Positions 29,697 to 44,600 of a DNA stretch of 64,000 bases are shown here, piece after piece (position 1 is the stretch's first letter; every line of letters begins with the position of its first letter). The stretch is from Heliopora coerulea. Its lineage: Eukaryota; Cnidaria; Anthozoa; Scleralcyonacea; Helioporidae. The position numbers were made by a program, and so were the translations under genes. The notes below the pieces were generated by a model. It was not told where the DNA came from, did not search any database, and was given only the letters and a program-made list of their open reading frames with translations. The DNA lies in the NCBI GenBank assembly GCA_030142905.1, contig JASJOG010000460.1, forward strand, positions 95,024 through 159,023, given 5' to 3'.

Positions 29697-32600
29697 CTGA
29701 AACGTCGAGAAAGGAAGCAGGTTAGAACCCTTGTGACAAAAAGGAGTTTGGCTTTCATTCAGGGTGAGGTGGTTTATCAGTAAACCGAAGTTGATATGCT
29801 GGTTTTCTCGTCGGAGAACTTGAAACGTTCTTAATTTTTTAATAGAACGTTTCTCTATCAGTTTGTAAGTTATAATTTGCGCTTTCTGAAAATTGAGAGC
29901 CGCGCAAAATGAATGTTTCGGTATCTTCGAATTACTTACTCGTAGTTTCCTGTCGTTTTTGAGATAAGTTCGCAATTTTCCCGTTTTTCTATTATCTTTT
30001 CGTCATCCTCAACAATGTCAGCAAACTTACAATGATCTAGAATAACAGTCACAACCTAAAATATACAGAACGCAATGAACAATTGATGCATAAAAGACAA
30101 GAAAATGGGAGTAGTATATTTAACAGCTATTAATATGAAACCAAGTGAGTTAGGCTTACAAAGCAACGTTCATGTTCAGACGGTTAAGGAAAAGGACGTT
30201 GACTTAACACACCAAATTGGACATGAGTCAATCATCCACACACCATCCTGGTTCCCAGGACACCTCGGTAATAGACGACGAATATATCCGAGAATTTGTT
30301 ACCTTCAAATCTAACATGTGCAAGAAAGACCCAGTCCTATTTCGACATTGAGATGCTGGCATCGTATGAATAAATCAAAACTCACGTCTGAATTTGAAGT
30401 GAGCAACAGTATGATGATTGGTAAGCTTGAAGTGCTGAGGAATGTCCCGGAAACGGGGACATACTCATTGTCTTTTGCTACGGCCTTCGATTTCCGGTTT
30501 ACCTAAAGGCCTGTTTACACGTGGATTTTGTACATTGCGATTGTCCTCCTGGTGTATGGAATAAACCCATGACGGTTTAAGCAGCACGATATTCGCTTTT
30601 GATTCTTTCCAGTTCGTCCTCGATGCACTTGCTAGTTTAACACATGAACCAAGATGTCAATCGCGAGGCATCAAATCGCTAGTGTAAACGAGTCTTAAGA
30701 GATCCTGGGAACGAGTACGTCACAAATATCCCTTTGCCGTTCACGAAGACTGAATAATAAAACATCAAGGAATCATCTCTACTGGACAGTCGGACACCTT
30801 GTCGTACATCTTTATTTATTGGACATTACGCACTGTCCCAGCATGACCTACATTTAAATCCTAAAAAAGAAAACCTTTGAAAATGGACAACCCAAAACCA
30901 CGGACATCTCATGCGATAGCAAAACTTTGGTCTCGACCGCATCCTTCCATAATAGTTCAAATCCATGTGCACTAAGAGTCAACAAATAGGCAATTTAACC
31001 ATGTCATGTTTATGCAGACGGCAGAATGCTACAGCTATAGAATGATCCGGCTACGAGGGTGACCTTTTGATTCTCGACAAGTGGGTGTACATGTATTACA
31101 AGGTTATGTTACTTTTAAAGGACTTTTCAAGCCGCCACATCACTTTTTAACACGTAACTTCACTAACCTTTCTTTGATGAGAGATCTCTACGTGATGCCA
31201 TTTCTTGTTGTTAAGTTTCTTGCTTTTATCTAAATTAACCGTCAGTGGCTTCCTGCCACCAAATGACAACGCGACTTTTATTTTGCCTTTCACCAAGCTG
31301 ACCGCCAGAAAGTCATCATGTTTGTTGTTACCACCTGATAACAACGAAATTTGTAATTAATGCGTACAAGGGCACGGGGTAGCAGAAATTTTTACATTCA
31401 AACAAAAGGTCTTTGACAAGTCTGTTTTAATAAAGACCAATAAGCACAAATGAACGTTTACGTGACATATTATATAAACCTAATTTTAGTTAGCTGCCCA
31501 CCCTACTATTTAGCTGGAGTGTTGTTTTTATTAAATCCTTCGCTAACCTTTCACAGCGGGCCCCTGATACAGCAAGAGACCATCTTCTTCTTCAGTTGCA
31601 AATTCGAATGAAATACTTCCATAGTTGTGAGGAGTCTTTGGGTGAAGCCAAATGTAAGAATTACCCATGAAAGTTCGCGTCGTCAGTTGACATCGTGGCC
31701 CACTGTACTCCGAAGGACATTCACAAACAAATCCATGAGGTAAGACGTCATGACAAACACCTAAAATAGAAGTGCGTGCCGTACCATGATAATAATAATA
31801 ATAATAATATCAATAACAACATTAAAAGTGATAATGTTTATGATAATAATAAATATAATAATAATATTGACAATGATAATGATGATAACAATATCAATTT
31901 ATTACAATAATAATAATAACAGCAATGATAATAATGATACTGATAATAATGATATTAATAATAATATGATATTTACTACAAAGTCTAATAGAATATCCAT
32001 CTGCCATGGTATATCCATCATGGAAATCGTACAAGAACGCTTAACACCATCTTAGGCGTATAGAGAGATTCTTACCTCCGTTGAGACAAAATTCTGGCAT
32101 GCAATTATCATACTCCGGGTCTGGGTCGGCTTTGTAACGCGAATACACGCCATCCACTGTTGTATCGATGGAAACAACAGCCAGTGCGTAATTTGGAACA
32201 GGCCTCAGACCATAATCACTGCTGACAACCGAGTACGTGTCCTTGCTGAGGACAACATTGTCACAACGACCAACTCTTAGCGTTTCGTTGACACAATAGT
32301 CGATACCGATCATGCCGAGTTCAAACCCTTGAAAAAACAAGGTATGAAGAAATTAAGCCCTTGAAACACATTACCTTTATGTAAGACTCCGATGTATTTA
32401 AACAAATAAATAAGTTTCTCTTTCAGTTATTTCAGTCTGGTGCCAGCAGCTAACAAGACCGATTTAAAGACGTTTTTTAAGATCCAAATTTGTAAGTCTC
32501 AGCTTTTGCCGAAAGCTTTCACTCGACAAATCCTGTAAAGTTTTACAAATGTCTAGGTTTTATCAGTATCTACCCTGCAATGGAAATTCTCAACTTCTTA

Positions 32601-35600
32601 CGTAACAATTAATCTACTTAAAGAATGCTGCTAAATATTGTTAAGATCTACACTCAATACCTTCAAAGCAGTTTTTTACTGCTCACTTCTCATCTTCCGA
32701 CACAGCGAGCCGTATGCAGGAACTCACCTAAATTCTGAAGTGTATCGTTACTTTTCTCCAACTCGTTGATTAAAACATATCGCGGTAGAAACTTGCTCTT
32801 TACTGTTGAGTCTTTTCGGATCGCAAAGCGAACATCAAGTGATGGATCTTGTCTTCCTGGCATGACTTTAGCAGACATCTGGATGCTGAACACAAAGACG
32901 TCCTCTTCTGGAACAACGAACAACTTAGCGAGCCTCTTCACAAAGTCATCATAATACGTGTCATCTCTATAACCCTCGGCATTGTCTGTAGAGATTGGGT
33001 TTAAGAATTTCTTCTCGTTCCAAACGTCTCTCAGTTGAATTGCAGCGCTGTGTTGAATTGCTTCCTTCGGCACTTCGCGAACAATCACATCAACGACACA
33101 AGATGGACGTTCATTAGCAGATGGCTTGCTTCCTTGAATCCTGAGCTGGTAGTTACCGACTTTCACTGTACTTTTTGCACTGATCCAGCCGTCGTCTTTC
33201 TTTACCGTGAACTCATCAGAACCAGTCAAGGTGTACTCCATACTACTTCCCCCGTCTCCATCATCGTCTTCGAAGTACGTTTTACCAATCGGGCCGCCCA
33301 CAAACTTTCCGTCGATAGCGTTGACTATGATCCTCATTCTGCCAGTTCTTGCTGGAAACTCATCCTCATCCTCGACTTCGATAAAAACATTCGCTGTAGA
33401 AGATTGTCGAAGAGAGGGAGTATCTGTAGCCTTTATCACAACTTTTAAATATGGATTAACCTCTCTGTCAAAATTCCGGTTGCAAATAAGCTGTGTTGAG
33501 TTCGAGGTTGTTTGCAAAGTAAAACCGTTCAGTGGGTTACCACCTTGTTCAAAATCAAATGTGAATGGTCCTTGTTCTGGTTTATCAGGGTCAGTCACGG
33601 TCAGCGTAAGTATAGACGAACTGGATGTACACGAATTTTCCCTGATAGTCGCATGGTAAAAGGAAGAATGGAATACAGGAGGGTTGTCATTCACATCTGT
33701 CACTGTTACAATCAACCTGGCAGTATCTGGTACACATTAAAGAGAAAAATAAGAAAAGTTAGTAATAAAATAACTTCAGAATAGGAAAGTAAAGTAAAGG
33801 TAGTAATGATTTTGGAAGGGAAAAACGTACAGCACGCTAAAAACGTCCACCTGGCGACCTTTGAAAAGCTAAAAACATTTGCTTTGCGGCTCTTGTTTTT
33901 TTACACTTTTCCCAAGTCACGCAATACCTGGGACACTGTGGTCCAAACACGAAAATCCATTTTCTGTTTAATCCGGCAGGGTCATAAAACCTTGTTACCA
34001 GTGACCCTTGACCACTACTCTCCAATTGTTCTGGTGAGCAACCCCAGGATTCAATGACGAACGTAGCCAAAAATGTTAGGATTATGGTGAGAAACAAAAT
34101 TGGGATCAGGATTACGGTAAAATTCAGTATCCCACAGGGGTTATTCGTCCACGTGATACCTCATGAACAAATAGATAACAACGTGAGTGTCGCTGTGTTG
34201 GGACAGAAACATGAATGAATAGAAAAACGGAATGGATACACGGGGCGTAGCCGAGTGTATTCAAGAATTTTTCCGGTTGAAATGGACGCCCAGGACGCTG
34301 AAGTTATTCTGCTTGGTGACTTTAATATCGACTTTCTTGCTAGGAAGAGGGTATCCGGTTTCTAGTTGAAGCAGAAGCTTACTTTGTTTGCAAACACACA
34401 TGATTTAAATCAGCTCATTGAAACTCGCACAAGAATTACAGATCAATCATCATCAGCTATCCACTTTCTGTTTGTCAACAACGACGAGCGGTGTGTTAGC
34501 TGTGCACATCAGTGACCATTCACTCATTTATTGTTGTCAAATCAAAAATACGCAAAGGTCCTGGAAGAAAAATTGAATATAGATCATAGAAGCATTTTTC
34601 GAAAGAGGCTTTCTTGGCAGATCTTAAGAACGTAGATTGGGATGTTGTCGATGAAATACCTGATATCGACATCGCGGTGAACTTTTGGAATAAGTTGTTT
34701 ATGGATGTTGCCAACTGTCATGCCCCTGTCAAGATAACTCGAATAAAAGGATGTCAGGTTCCGTGGATATGATCTGAGCTGAAAAATTCCATGCAGGAAC
34801 GCGATCACTGCTATCGCAAAGCTGTGAAATCAAACTCTCCTGATAGCTGAGCCAAGTATAAAAAGCTGAAAGCCGATGTAAATAAAGAGGTAAAGAAATG
34901 CAAATTAGAGTACTATTGTAAGCCAAATTCAAATGTGTCGTGTATTGAAGTCGATTGAGTACCTCACAATCAGCCCAAACAGATTGCTGAAATTTTAAAC
35001 CATCATTTTTTACAATAGGTTCAACATTGATCATCAAACTCAACTCAGTCATACCCTTTGTCGTTAATTTAGCTCTTCTAAGAGAGAAACCCCAACGTGA
35101 AGTCAGATTTAGCTTCAACGATATCGATGGATGTTTTTGTTAAAACTCAACTGATACAACTCAAAACGAATAAAGCTATTGGTTTGGATAATATTAGTAC
35201 GAGGTTATTGAATGACTCTGCCGACGTAATTTCAGAGTCTGACTGAACTCTATAATCGTTCATTCGCTAGCTCTGTTTTCCCTGCAGTGTGGAAACTAGG
35301 TAAAGTGACAGCGTTGTTTAAATCGAGTGATCGTTGTAATGCCAATAACTTCAGGCCAGTAGCTATCCTACCAACAGTTAGCAAGATACTCAAAAAAGCT
35401 GCACATCGTCAAATCTACAACTACCTCGTTCGGGAGAATATTTTAACCCCTAAACAGTTTGGTTTTCACCCTAAACTTTCTACAAGAATTGCTCTTGCTC
35501 ATTTTACCGATACTGTTCTCGAAAACATGGATAAGGGTCGCATCACCGGAGCTATCTTTTTAGATTCGTCCAAGGCCTTTGATACCGTTAGCCATGATCG

Positions 35601-38600
35601 TCTCATATATAAACTTGACTACATAGGTTTCTCATATGCTACAATAGATTGGGTAAAGTCGTATCTTTTGGATCACTTTCTTGTCACAACTGTTCGGATG
35701 AGTCATCGATTATTGAAAAAGTTAATAAAAAGCCGCTATAACTTCTACCCCTCGAGCCAACATGCTTTTAAAACAGTAAAAACTTTTTTTAAATTTTATT
35801 TCCGCATAATGTACGAGCAGCATACATTCAATTACATGTTCTAAACACCTTTAGCAACAACAACAAGCTTCACAAGCTTACCTACTGGAATGGCTTGATG
35901 ATCTCTGGGTATACGAATTAGGGGGGACAAATTTCCGAAGAGCGGGCCAAATTTCCTAGGAAATATGGCCCCCTGGGGGGACATATTTCCTAGGAAATTT
36001 GACCTGGGGGGACAAATTATAGGGGGGGGACAAATTTCCTGTGACACCGGTACAGGTTGGAGTTCCACAACGAAGTATATTCGGACCACTCCTTTTTCTC
36101 ATTTACGTGAACGATATGCCATCTGGTATCGAAAATTGTAATATTTCTCTCTATGCCGATGACACCGTCCTCTACTGCTCCGCTAAAACCCCTCAACAGT
36201 TAGAAGAACGATTTAATTTGGATCTCCTAAATTTATTCAAATGGATTGCCTAAAATCGTTTAACACTTAACACACCTAAATGTAAATTCATGATTTTTGG
36301 AGGTAATGCCAAACTAAAGAAATTGACAGATATCCACCTGAGTATCAATAGATGCCCGTTAGATGGTGTTGAATCTTTTAAGTATCTTGGTGTAACTTTA
36401 AATCAGTTTTTAACGTGGTCGGATCATATGGAAGTTTTGACCAAGAAAGTTCATCAAAGTCTTGGGGTCATTTGAACTTTTAAACACCTTTTGCCATTCA
36501 ATGCCCTCCTTACTCTGGTCAACAGCCTAGTGCTCCCGGTTTTTGATTACGTTGATTTTGTTTGGGGCGACAAGAATAACTGTGTCCTTACGGACCATCT
36601 ACAAGTTCTACACAACAAAGTGGCAAAAGTAATTCTTGATCTTCATCCACATTTATCAGCCACGGAAGCATTGAGATCATTACATTGGCAGCCTCTGTCA
36701 GTACGACAGTTATTCCATCGTTGCCTTATTACGCATAAATGCTTGAACAAGGGCGTTGATTTCGATTATTAAACTTATTGCTTAAACTTAAACTTAAGAA
36801 ACATTTATACATTCAAATTTTTAACTTTAACTTAAAATTTTTAAATTTAAACATAGATTTCTCTTTAGCTTATATATGCTATTGTTATGTAGTATTTATC
36901 CTTATTTGTTGTAATTGTATTGCAGGGCCCCACTGAAAATCACTGTTTTGAGTGGGCACCCGGATTAAATATTGTAATAAAAGAGAATCTTGAATGTTTT
37001 TATCAAAGTACAAGGACAAGAAAACTATTTTCTATTTGCTTTATAAAATAACCAAGGTTTTTCCGAGTTTTCGTGACGTCATCCACGTCTTTGAACTTCA
37101 ATACAAAAAGAAAATGACGTCAGCGTATCTCTGTACACTGAAAAAGGATGAGGCTCTTCCAATCAGAGCGTTCGTAAGATGCGTGTCATTTTACAATAAG
37201 GTATTGATTACTAGTCGACAATCAATGCTGGAGGTCATTAATAACTCCGAATATTTTCACTGTACTGACAAAAAACAATACTTCTGTTTGACATTTGGCC
37301 TTCGTAGCTTTGGTCTCTTTTAGCTAAGCCTGCTTCACTTCACTATATTTAAGTGGCTACCAAGAATGCGATTGCATCAGATTACATTGTTGCAGAGTCT
37401 GTAGAGACGTTGTCAAAAAAGACCTGCCTGGCTTGATAGTATATTTCCGGTTGAAATAGAGTCATGAATGTTTCTATCACAATACAAGGACAAGGAAACC
37501 ATTTTCCATTTGTTTTATAAAACAACCAAGGTTTTTTTCGAGTTTTCCTGACATCCTCAGCGCAACTAGGGGGAGTCAGAGAAGGCGGTCGCCCATCCCC
37601 CTTTTTGGGGAGTGTGAGGGATTTTTTGGATGCCAACCGTCAGTTTTTATCTCCTGAGCTACCCAGAAGTTACTTCAACTCTTTTTGCTGCCTTTGACGT
37701 CGGATGTTGTTACTATAAACCACAGAATAAGAAACGGAACGGAAGGCTCACTCGCGTCGGAAGCTCTGAAATTTTTGCCCTCGCGCATGTCGTGCCGCGC
37801 ATCTTGGGCGCCATGATGTCAGCCAGTTAACTGCGGACAGGTCAACAACAAAGATAACGGCGAAAAGCGGGTTCGGATCATTTGAACTACTGTATCTCAA
37901 ACGTTTTGCGGCCGATGTTTGTTTTACGGCTGGCACGTCTAGAAGAAAGGTATGTTAGCAATATCATTGTATTTTTAAGGTAATTTACTAAATAGGAAAC
38001 GGGTACCAAATTCACTATCTTTCACGGATCACCGCATCAGCCACTTACATGATACTTCGTCAGACGAGCGACGTTCGCTTGATTGTTCTCGCTGTTAACG
38101 ATGAAATGTCCAAATCAGGTTTCACATTTTATAACAACTGTGATGGGGTAAACTCTTTTCCTTAATCATAATAAAACTGCTTTAATTCCTTAAATTAGAA
38201 CTCCAACTTGCTTTAATACTTCGTCTCTGTCAACACTTATCTGTATTGAATATATTTCGAATGACTCCACTGTTTTGATTCATTTCAAAGGTTTAAGTAT
38301 TTTGTGCTCCTAAATTTCCAAGTAATAATTTCATAATAAATAATTCTCAGTTTTATTTAAAATGTTTTCACAATTGTCTGTCCAGCAATGGTTCAACCAC
38401 GAAGGCTTCTCTGAACATGCTGCCAAATTACTTGTCTTAATTTATGCCATGAAAAATTGGACCTTATATCTTGTACACATAAACTTACATTTATGTCCGT
38501 CATCTATGTATTGGTTAACACCAGGGCTGGGATACTTTGCAAGTAGTGCAACTGCAACTGAAATACTACTGCATTCAATGGCTAGAGATGGATGTTGGTC

Positions 38601-41600
38601 ATGTTTGTGCTGACATTTTTCTCTTTTATCACTAGGTTTGATAAGAGGGATTTGACATTAGAAAGAAATCGTTGCCAAGTAGGAATGTCTGTTTCGAAAT
38701 TGAGGCAGGAGGTTTTCTTGCATCTGCAAAGTTTAGTTATTGTTATATATTTTGTTAAACAAAAAAGCTGATTTAAGAAACAATATACTGTGACTACAGT
38801 GAATTGATCTGAATCTCTTCCTTTTTACTTTCCACTTTAATACGTAAATTCACCCTCCATTATGCTGATTACATGTAGCACTTGTTACCAATGATGTCCT
38901 GCTTGAGTTCTTGTGCCTGTCCTTTCTTATGAAGAAGAAATTGTCAATATTTAATAAAGTGAGCAGTTATTTCTGTGCAGAAACTGCTGCAGAAATATTG
39001 TACATCCAGGGGTTGTAGCTACAGTACAATGGGTCATTTTTTCATTATTCGAATGACCAGCTACAATGAAAGCGTAACAACTGAAATTAGTTAAGGCATG
39101 AGGGTGCTGCAAGCCGATTTCGAGTGTGAAGTACAAGTAAACAACTAAGCAAACAAATGACCACTCTTAACCAGCTGAAATTGAATATGTCACGGAAAAT
39201 TTCTTCATACGCCTTTTAATTAAGATAAAATTAATCTCTTACCTTTCCTCTGGGACATATCAAAGTAAAACTGAAATTGTCCAAATACTTTTCCAGATAA
39301 AGCCGTTTTAGTGATCCAAGCTGGTTTTTTGCCATTATGTTCCTTGTTACCTGCCATTATGTTCCTTGTTGCCTGCCTGGAGTTATCTGGCCGCCAACTT
39401 GGATAATGCTGCACATGCGCACTGGAAAACGAGGACACATTGCGCCCCTGAGTGAGACTTCTCTTCCGTTTCTCATTCTGTGCCATAAACTAAACACATA
39501 CTAAACATATGTATGTATGTATACTTACTATGTATGTTGTTATTGTTGGGAGCAGGGGAGTTCTTGACCAAAAAACGACCCCCCTTTTCAAATTTCTGGT
39601 TGTTCCCTTGTCATCCATGTCTCTGAACACGAGGCATAGTCGAGTGTCTTCAGGTATTTTTCTCCACAACATTGACAGAAAAGTCCTGTCTGGCTTGATA
39701 GTATTTAACCTAGCTCTACATAGCCATCTGATAATTTTACATCGTAATTATAAACACCAATCAATCTCGTGGGCGACTGTAAAGCAGTTATATTTGAAGT
39801 AAGTTACACACGTTGAAATTAAACCAGAAAATGTAAAAATCACACCAAACTTACCCATTACCCCACCATTATCTTTTGCCACTAACTCCATGTCATAGAC
39901 AGATTGGTATTCACGGTCAAGTGGAGATTGGATGAACACAATACCCTTGTTGGGATCATTGCGGTCTTTTTTCACACCAAACCAGTCCCCAAAGTTGCCT
40001 TTTGTTATGAAAAACGAGAAGTTGCTGCTGAAACCAACATCACGATCGGTTGCTTCAATTGTCAAATTGAGTTCTGTTTTTACTTTGATGTCCTCTGGTA
40101 CAACTGTTCTATAAATCTTATCTTCTTTGGTAAAAGTCGGTCGATTGTCGTTCCCAGGAGTTATTTCAATCACAACCGTTGCATTATCTTGAAAGACGTC
40201 TTCCTGACCAAGAACCTCACCCGGAACCATAAACTTACCACTTCTTTCTGCCAGTCCAACTTCCAGTTCGTACCTTTTTGGTCTGTCCGGGTCGTCAGTG
40301 TCAAGAACACCAGCTACTACGATCTCTCCAGTTTCTTGCCGAATGTCGAATGCATATGGTCTATTTCCATCGAGCATCGAAAAGGCATAGTTGTCTCTTG
40401 GGCTAAAATCACGGTCTTTCACTGTAAGCTGAAGCACAACAAATCCTGGGGGCTGCGTTTCTGAAACAGATGCCTCATAACGTGGCTTTCTAAATAATGC
40501 AGGAAACTCGTTCTCATCTTCGATAACTATGGTAACATCTGTTTCTCCATAAAGTGGTGGGTTACCATTGTCCCTGGCTCGGACTCGAAGCGTCAAGTTT
40601 CTGCGATATTCCTCAAGATCGAATGACACTTTTGTAATAAGAAGACCCTCACTGGTTAATTCAAATAGTCGGCCATCTTTGTCATACGGCTCTTGGCCTG
40701 TGTTGGTTACCAGCTCGTACGTCAATTTAACGTTGTTGCCAAAGTTAACATCAGGGTTGTCAGCATCTTTACCATTGACAAACCTGACTGTGAAACCAGT
40801 ATCATTGTTTTCAGGAACATATCCAATATATGGTTGGTCTGGGAAAAATGGTGAAGCATCATTTATATCATTGACTATAACGCGAACGAATGTTTGCCCC
40901 TTCTGCTCAGGACTTTTTTTGTCATATGCATACACAGGGAAAGTGATGACTGGCGTCGTTTCCCAATCTAACAGTTTGCCAGACGTGGTAATCGTTCCAT
41001 CAGCTTTATTAATGGAAAAGTACTGTTTCGCTATGTCATCAAGAGCAAACTCAATATTTTCTGGTTTCTTGACTTCTACGTTGACAACATTAACTCCAGC
41101 TCCAACATTTTCTGGCAAGTATTTCTCATAGTAGTCCTCCACAAACTCCGGTATATTTTCAGGTTGGTCCTCGACCTAAATGATTAACATAATATAATTA
41201 GGTACAGAATAAATGAGTGTTGTAGTAGTAAGATCGAGGTAATAATTTATATTAATGTGTACGTGCTGTCATACGGAGATGTCACACTTTAGAAATATAA
41301 AATGGTTTTCCACGTTTATATTCTGTGATGTAAACAAGCGAGATGTTGTGAGACTTGATCCGGGACCACGTCCTCTTTATAATTCCCTTATTTGAAGGTC
41401 GAAAACATGTTATTTTTCGCAAGAATAACTGCAAGAACTGGGCAGGAACAGTTTATTTTTAGATTTGACATCGGGTCTGTTTTCTTTCATGGTTAGATCT
41501 GTAACAACTATTCATAGTTTATACAATATATAATTGTGTTATTAGTGTAATTCCCTGACAAATCATTAATTTTTCCCCAACAGGAGGCTCTAGCCCTCTC

Positions 41601-44600
41601 TGCCCTCCCCTCTAGTACCACCCCTGGAAAAGCCTAATATAAACATGAGCTGCAGCGTGTGTTTTTTAGCTTTAACAATAAGTGATCTAAAGTGTATTAT
41701 TACAAGTAATCTCCAAACTGTTTTAAACTAGTTGTCCGTGATATAGCGCTGAGATCTTTTGAAAGGTGTGTGTACTCTCATTTATGGAATGTGCTTGCAA
41801 TGTCCACAATGGATATACAACTAGTGAAAACTGGTTTTAGGTCTGGGTTCCAGAGCTATACTATTCTACTTGTGGTAATTACTGAAACATATCCACTAAT
41901 ACACACATGATTTCCATTATAATCGAAGGGGTACACACTAGGTATGCTGCACTATTCATCGAAATAGTGGAGATTTTTTTCCATCTAGTATCTGGCTATT
42001 GTATAATTTTCTGCATTGGATTAGTGTACTGACATAAAATAATGGAAGAAGAGATTGTGACATTGTGTGTTACGTGATTGTTTTAACAATCAATAGTTCT
42101 ACATGCTACAATTGCTGACTCAGGAATTTGCAATTAACTTTTAAGAGCTGAATTCCTACCCATTAGTTGCTCACTTCTTCATTCCGGTAACATGCCCTGA
42201 GGACTCCATTGACTTAATGACACTCATCACAACAACAATCATATTTCTCTGAATTTTTTCAAACTGTCACCTGAGTATCAATTTTAAGGAAAACAGGCTG
42301 TTTTGGATAAATTTTTTTTTTTATCTCGTCTAGAAGTGTTTTCAGGGTAACACAATAAACTTTGACAAATTATTGGTGTATGATGACAAAGTGACTAATC
42401 TCGTATGTGTCTGGATATTTTTTCTACCATCCCAGCTAGTCTGGTATCCAACTGGATAGATCACATTTTGTCCACCTGTCGTTAATTGTTACTTCGGATT
42501 TTTTGCATAGCAAAACATGATCCACAGCAAAGCAATCGAAGCTTTCTCTGTAGATTGATAGTAAATATGGCTTAACAACTTTATTTGGACATATATCTTA
42601 GGATATGCGGAATAATAAATAAAAATACACGAAAGGAAGTAAAAAAAGAAAGTAGAAAAAACGAAAAAAAAGAAAGAAAGAAAGATCCTCATATTGCTGT
42701 ATTTCTTTGGCGTTTAATGATAGGAAATTCGCTTCCGTGTCTCCAGAGAGTTCTTTAGTTTCTATCGTCATTGTATTATCACACAAAGAAAAAAGAAAAG
42801 AAGAAAAAAGAGATGACAGAAAAGGTAGGTCACGAACGGGACCAAGTCCCATGCGAGGTGGCTACCAAGTCACTGTGTTCACCCTCAAACTATGCTCACT
42901 TTGGAGCCACAAAGATATGACAATTTTCATGCAGTAATGAATTAGTGAAAGGTCCCTTGGAGTCCTCAGACATTCAAAGACAAGCTTGTCAAGAACGACT
43001 CATGTTTAGACTAATTTACGAGAACAATTTCTGGCTGTAGTATTAACACATAATTCTATGATTTTGTGTGAATTATTTTCCCAAAAACTTACGTCAACGT
43101 TTGTGTGCAGAAAAATATACATGTATGCCACAAATGTTCACAGACTTTACTCGTCATTCAAGCAGAACTGTGACACAGGCTAACAATCACACAATCCTAA
43201 CAATTAATTGAACTACTTTTGACTGGCAATACTTACTATAATTTGAATTGTTGCTGTGTCAGTGTGCTTACGATCAGTGGCAGTTACGGTGAGACTGTAC
43301 ACTGGGTTCGTTTGGAATTCTGGAGTTTTTTCTACATCCAAAGGTTGGACTATGTACAGGTTTCCATAATTTTTTTGGTCCTTTTCATACATTGTTCTCA
43401 TCTCAAACCGTCCATCATTTCCAGAAGTAATAAAATATGATACATTGGCATTTTCTAAAATATCCTTGTCCTCTGCCATAACATTTAAATTTGGTATGAT
43501 ATATGGAGTTTTCAGATCACCCTCTTTAACCGTTGCAGAGTAGAACTTTTGCTTAAAAATTGGTGGAGAATCATTTTCATCTCGCACATTTATGGAAACA
43601 AATGCAGTGCTTAGTTTCTCTCCACGATGGGCCTCAACTATGATGTTGTAAACTTCTTTAGTCTCCCTATCAAATAAGTAATAGGGAAGATCTGGTCTGG
43701 TCTTGATTTGAGCATAATCTGATTCTTGAGTCAAAGTAAATATTTGGTAATCATATTGTAAACGAATCTTGTACTCTATTTGACCACCATTAATTGGATC
43801 AGGATCTGTAGCTTTTACTCGGAAAACATTTGTATTGCCTATTGTTGCCTCAGAAATTGCTGTTTTGTATCTGTCATTGCCAAATAATGGCGCAACATCA
43901 TCAACATCTTCAATATTAATTTGTACTATAGCAGAGGAGAATATATCTCTAGGTCCTCCCAGTTTTGCAGTGATAGCAAAAAGATAAGATGTTTTCTGCT
44001 CAAAGTCCAATGTTTTAGACGTATGAATTGTACCAGAAGCCGAGTGTACAGTAAAGGGAAGGTTGTCTCTCTCTCGAATCTCTTTCTGCAATGAATACAG
44101 CACTGCATCTGAAGCTCTTGCCTCAATTTTTGCAACACTGCTGCCAACTTGAACATCTTCTTTAACGTAGACGATAGTATACTTCATATTTTGAAACCTT
44201 GGAGGATCCCTGTCAGTGAATGATACCACTACAGTTGTTTTACTTTGTGCATCTGCATTAGCGTTCGGACCAACAACGGGTTTAGTATTGACAGCCTGAA
44301 CAACAACAGATATCTTGGATTGTAAGGCAAGAGTTTGTAAGGAACTCTTTACACTTAACGTACCACTTATTTTATCAACTTGGAAAAAGTCAGCATTTCG
44401 ATCCCTCTCATCTTTTTGTGTTAGAATCTTGTATTCTATTATTGCATTATCCCCTAAATCAGGATCCACTGCTTCAACTTTTAATACCTCACTTCCTGCT
44501 GCTAAGTCTCGCTTTACAGACACCTCAAAGACTGCCACGGTAAACTCTGGATGATGATCGTTCACATCTTCAATTTGCACAGTAAATTGACAATAACCAA

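Larger units (their letters stand above)
34279..36985 (+). mobile_element. Decayed CR1-like LINE, only in copy B
   Basis: 5'-truncated LINE starting inside the endonuclease domain (VILLGDFNIDF) and ending with AATAAAAGAGAATCT. It interrupts 'aaatgga/gtcatgaatg' of copy A intron 2, with the few bases 'gtca' missing and no clear target duplication. Several stops and frameshifts; it is a different and more degraded LINE lineage than the one at 20.7 kb. Confidence 0.85.
33727..39854. other. Copy B intron 2, expanded by two insertions
   Basis: 6.1 kb against 1.65 kb in copy A. The excess is a LINE (34279-36985) and an inverted-repeat DNA element (37721-39482), both absent from copy A. The remaining sequence aligns to copy A intron 2, including its direct repeat pair. 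Confidence 0.75.
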
